A stretch of 64,000 nucleotides of DNA, taken from contig CP012156.1 in assembly GCA_001602435.1 (NCBI GenBank), positions 1,818,001 to 1,882,000 on the forward strand, read 5' to 3'. Position numbers and translations under genes: made by a program. Source of the stretch: Hyphomonadaceae bacterium UKL13-1. GTDB lineage: Bacteria; Pseudomonadota; Alphaproteobacteria; Caulobacterales; Aquidulcibacteraceae. How positions within the stretch are numbered: the stretch's first letter is position 1; each line of letters begins with the position of its first letter. The notes under the pieces were generated by a model. That model made no database searches and was not told where the DNA came from. It was given only the letters and a program-made list of their open reading frames with translations. Positions 61,821 to 64,000 of the stretch are shown here, one piece after another.

Positions 61821-62591
61821 TCACTTATAAAGTTCATTCAAATAGGCCGCGACCCGAACCCCAGCTTGCATAAGACGTGCGTCTAAAGCCTCATTTTGCT
61901 GGAATGCGTAAGTGTAACCCAAACGGGTGTCTGCAGGATAGATTGTGTCGCGCAAGGCGGCGCTCTCCGCCACCCACACCAAAGGATCAGGATTTGCCCA
62001 GTCTTTCAGGTTTTGCGGGGTGATGCGGCGGCTCAACCAAGCCGTCATCTCGGTATAGGACAATTGCTGGCGATCAATCAGATTGCCATCCCAAACCGCG
62101 TGCAGATTGGTATCCTCGCGGCCAAATTGAACCTTCACGTCATTGCCGCCGCGATCGGTGCCATTGCCGACGTGAAGCGGCTGGTGCAAATCACCAATAA
62201 TATGGATGGTAAATCGCAAAGCCAATTGCTTATCCGCTAGGCGGGCATTTGGATCGCGCAACGTGACGGCAAAGCCTTTCAAGGCGCTAACCGCATCGCC
62301 TTCGGGTGGTGCACCAATTTCTGCATAGGTCTTGCCAGCGGGAATTGTTACATAATGCCAAGGGTTGGCTGTCTTCTGCCAGAATACTTCCGGGCTAGAG
62401 CGCATTTCATCTGGCCAAGTCGAGGCTTCGGCCAACGACTCTGTGCCCAACACGGCTTTTACCGCTTTTGCGGCCTTTTTTGACAATAGAGGCTCACCAA
62501 TGGCCCCGGTCACCCGATGCCCATTTTGCCCCCAAGCCCATGCGGGCGAGCTGCTTAGGAATATCAACATAGCGACCAAAAACGCACGCAT
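61821..62591 (-). CDS. S1/P1-family zinc-dependent nuclease, secreted
   Basis: The ATG at 62591 (256 residues) has AGAGG six bases upstream and opens a signal peptide, MRAFLVAMLIFLSSSPAWA. Cleavage after AWA gives a mature N-terminus WGQNGHR, and in S1/P1 nucleases the N-terminal Trp is itself a zinc ligand, so the start and cleavage site support the family call. Further ligands are visible in ALRFTIHIIGDLHQPLHVG (His-Asp-His) and DTNLHAVWDGNLI (His, Asp). It degrades single-stranded DNA and RNA in the periplasm or outside the cell, likely for phosphate or nucleotide scavenging. It stands divergent from the DEAD-box gene. Confidence 0.92.
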   Translation of the reverse strand: MRAFLVAMLIFLSSSPAWAWGQNGHRVTGAIGEPLLSKKAAKAVKAVLGTESLAEASTWPDEMRSSPEVFWQKTANPWHYVTIPAGKTYAEIGAPPEGDAVSALKGFAVTLRDPNARLADKQLALRFTIHIIGDLHQPLHVGNGTDRGGNDVKVQFGREDTNLHAVWDGNLIDRQQLSYTEMTAWLSRRITPQNLKDWANPDPLVWVAESAALRDTIYPADTRLGYTYAFQQNEALDARLMQAGVRVAAYLNELYK

Positions 62592-62795
62592 CCACATACC
62601 TCTAACCCGTGCGACGCCGAAGACCACCCTGCATCGCCTAACTCGATTTTAGGGAGTGCATGGGACGGCTTCAAGCCAATCACAGGTCAATACATGGCTG
62701 TTGCTGTCAATTCCTGTTAAAGAGCGCTTCGAAGTTTTGCTCAAAGCAAGCTGTTACATTCATTCGCGACCTAGAAGCGCGGTTTCAGGATCATC

Positions 62796-64000
62796 ATGCC
62801 CTTCCCTACTCTACCCGCCGTCTTTGAAGCCGCATTGACGGCCCAAGGCTATGGCGAGCCTACCCCCGTTCAAGCAGCTGTTCTCGCCGAAGAACGCGCT
62901 GACGCTGACCTTTTGGTGTCGGCTCAGACTGGTTCTGGCAAAACAGTTGCCTTTGGTCTCTCGATTGGCCCCACACTTTTGGCTGGCGAAGAGCGCCTTG
63001 GCCGAGGTGGCGCGCCTTTGGCGCTGGTCATCGCGCCAACCCGCGAATTGGCCCAGCAGGTCGCCCGAGAACTTGAATGGCTTTACGCCAAAGCCGGTGC
63101 ACAAGTTGTTTGCTGCGTCGGTGGCATGGATGCCCGCCAAGAAGCCCGCAAGCTGCAAGCCGGCTGTCACATTGTCGTCGGCACACCAGGGCGCTTGCGT
63201 GACCATATGGAACGCGGCCGCGCCGACTTCAGCGCGCTGCGCGCCGTCGTGCTCGACGAAGCCGATGAAATGCTTGATCTGGGCTTCAAGGATGATCTGG
63301 AAGCCATTCTGGACGGCACGCCCGAAGAAAAGCGCACCCTCCTCTTCTCCGCCACTTTGGCCAAAGACATTGTGACGCTGGCCAAGCATTATCAGCGCAA
63401 TGCGATCCGCATTGATACCACAACACGCGACGTGCCCCATGGCGATATTGAGTATCGCGCCATTCGCGTCGCACCGAACGAGCTTGAATTAGCCGTGGTC
63501 AATGTTCTGCGCTTTTATGGCACAGGCGGGGCCTTGGTGTTTTGTGCGACGCGCGAAAGCGTGCGGCACTTGTTTGGCAGCCTGCGCGAGCGCGGCTTCT
63601 CGGCGGTCGCCCTCTCGGGTGAGCTGTCGCAGAAAGAACGTACCGATGCGCTGCAAGCGCTGCGCGATGGCCATGCCCGCGTCTGTGTGGCGACCGACGT
63701 CGCTGCACGCGGCCTGGATTTGCCAGATCTGAACCTCGTCATCCACGCCGAATTGCCCCAGAATAAGGCCGCCCTCTTGCACCGCTCTGGCCGGACAGGC
63801 CGGGCTGGCCGCAAGGGGATTTCAGTTGTTTTGGTGCCAACCACACGGCGCAAAAAGGCCGAACAATTGCTGCACTCGGCAGGGGTATCTGCCACTTGGT
63901 CGGGCCCGCCCAGTGCGGAATCCATCCGCGCCGCAGACCGCGACCGCTTGATGAATGACCCGATGCTGAAAGAGCCCGCCAGCGAAGAAGATGTCGGCCT
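62796..64000 (+). CDS. DEAD-box RNA helicase, truncated at the window end
   Basis: The frame opens at 62796 (MPFPTLPAVFEAALTAQGYG, with AGGA upstream) and runs 401 codons to the window edge without a stop, so the C-terminus is missing. Motifs in order: Q motif (Y19...PTPVQ), motif I AQTGSGKT (43-50), Ia PTRELAQQ, Ib TPGR, II DEAD (154-157), III SAT (185-187), then VFCATRESV, ATDVAARGLDLPDL and HRSGRTGRAGRKG (V-VI). It unwinds RNA in ribosome assembly or mRNA decay; which family member (RhlE, DeaD, SrmB) cannot be decided without the tail. Divergent from the nuclease gene. Confidence 0.92.
   Translation, partial: MPFPTLPAVFEAALTAQGYGEPTPVQAAVLAEERADADLLVSAQTGSGKTVAFGLSIGPTLLAGEERLGRGGAPLALVIAPTRELAQQVARELEWLYAKAGAQVVCCVGGMDARQEARKLQAGCHIVVGTPGRLRDHMERGRADFSALRAVVLDEADEMLDLGFKDDLEAILDGTPEEKRTLLFSATLAKDIVTLAKHYQRNAIRIDTTTRDVPHGDIEYRAIRVAPNELELAVVNVLRFYGTGGALVFCATRESVRHLFGSLRERGFSAVALSGELSQKERTDALQALRDGHARVCVATDVAARGLDLPDLNLVIHAELPQNKAALLHRSGRTGRAGRKGISVVLVPTTRRKKAEQLLHSAGVSATWSGPPSAESIRAADRDRLMNDPMLKEPASEEDVG

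Overview
The window reads as a chromosomal segment of a moderately GC-rich alphaproteobacterium, most like the Caulobacterales/Hyphomonadaceae/Sphingomonadales type of cell. Supporting evidence: a complete str operon (rpsL-rpsG-fusA-tuf), a second tuf behind tRNA-Tyr and tRNA-Gly, a clpP-clpX...lon neighbourhood, an UvrB with a long N-terminal extension, a large TonB-dependent receptor and a PHA storage cluster. Lineage is inferred from gene content only. No prophage, integrase, transposase or CRISPR array was seen, but the window carries many small palindromic repeats.

Layout. 1-4.4 kb: AT-richer block of unrecognised genes, including a tandem duplicated pair and REP-type palindromes. 4.7-10.5 kb: a polyhydroxyalkanoate locus (class II-like synthase phaC, depolymerase phaZ, divergent TetR regulator, phasin) with SRPBCC, GNAT and msrC-like genes downstream of phaZ. 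10.8-13.5 kb: a membrane protein and an unknown gene lying between 139-bp direct repeats. 13.5-18.1 kb: str operon, with the tail of tuf duplicated twice downstream as a 94-bp tandem repeat. 18.1-20.5 kb: a repeat-rich gene desert ending in a DUF559 endonuclease-like gene. 20.5-32.7 kb: cytochrome c peroxidase with Fn3 domains, WecA-like transferase, LysR, GST, a membrane protein/XRE pair, 2OG oxygenase, TonB receptor, Nudix, MFS and rpmG. 33.2-38.7 kb: uvrB, a DUF3883 nuclease-like gene, repeats, the second tuf and two tRNAs. 38.9-52.7 kb: GIN-domain protein, rlmB, a TerC-family gene, aldolase/GST/nucleoside transporter, O-antigen ligase-like gene, an EmrAB-type efflux operon with its TetR regulator, a double winged-helix protein, a peptide-binding lipoprotein, tRNA-Asp and tRNA-Val. 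52.9-64.0 kb: lon, an Ntn acylase, a lactate-dehydrogenase-like flavoenzyme, DUF1330, clpX, clpP, an S1/P1 nuclease and a DEAD-box helicase cut by the window end.

Most unusual material. (i) A family of three-part palindromic repeats (R3 and R4 here) shares a GTCAAG...CTTGAC stem around two mini-hairpins; in R3 the enclosed 46-47 bp is inverted in one of three copies relative to its flanks. (ii) A 150-bp inverted repeat (R5) occurs three times, with a half-copy fused to the end of the DUF559 gene. (iii) Tandem copies of the tuf 3' end lie downstream of both tuf genes. (iv) There is a candidate small RNA with an anti-Shine-Dalgarno run and a perfect terminator at 22.4 kb. (v) The PHA cluster is of Pseudomonas class II type, with a perfect CTGC-N3-GCAG palindrome upstream of the phasin. 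All functional calls come from reading the translated sequence without database searches.
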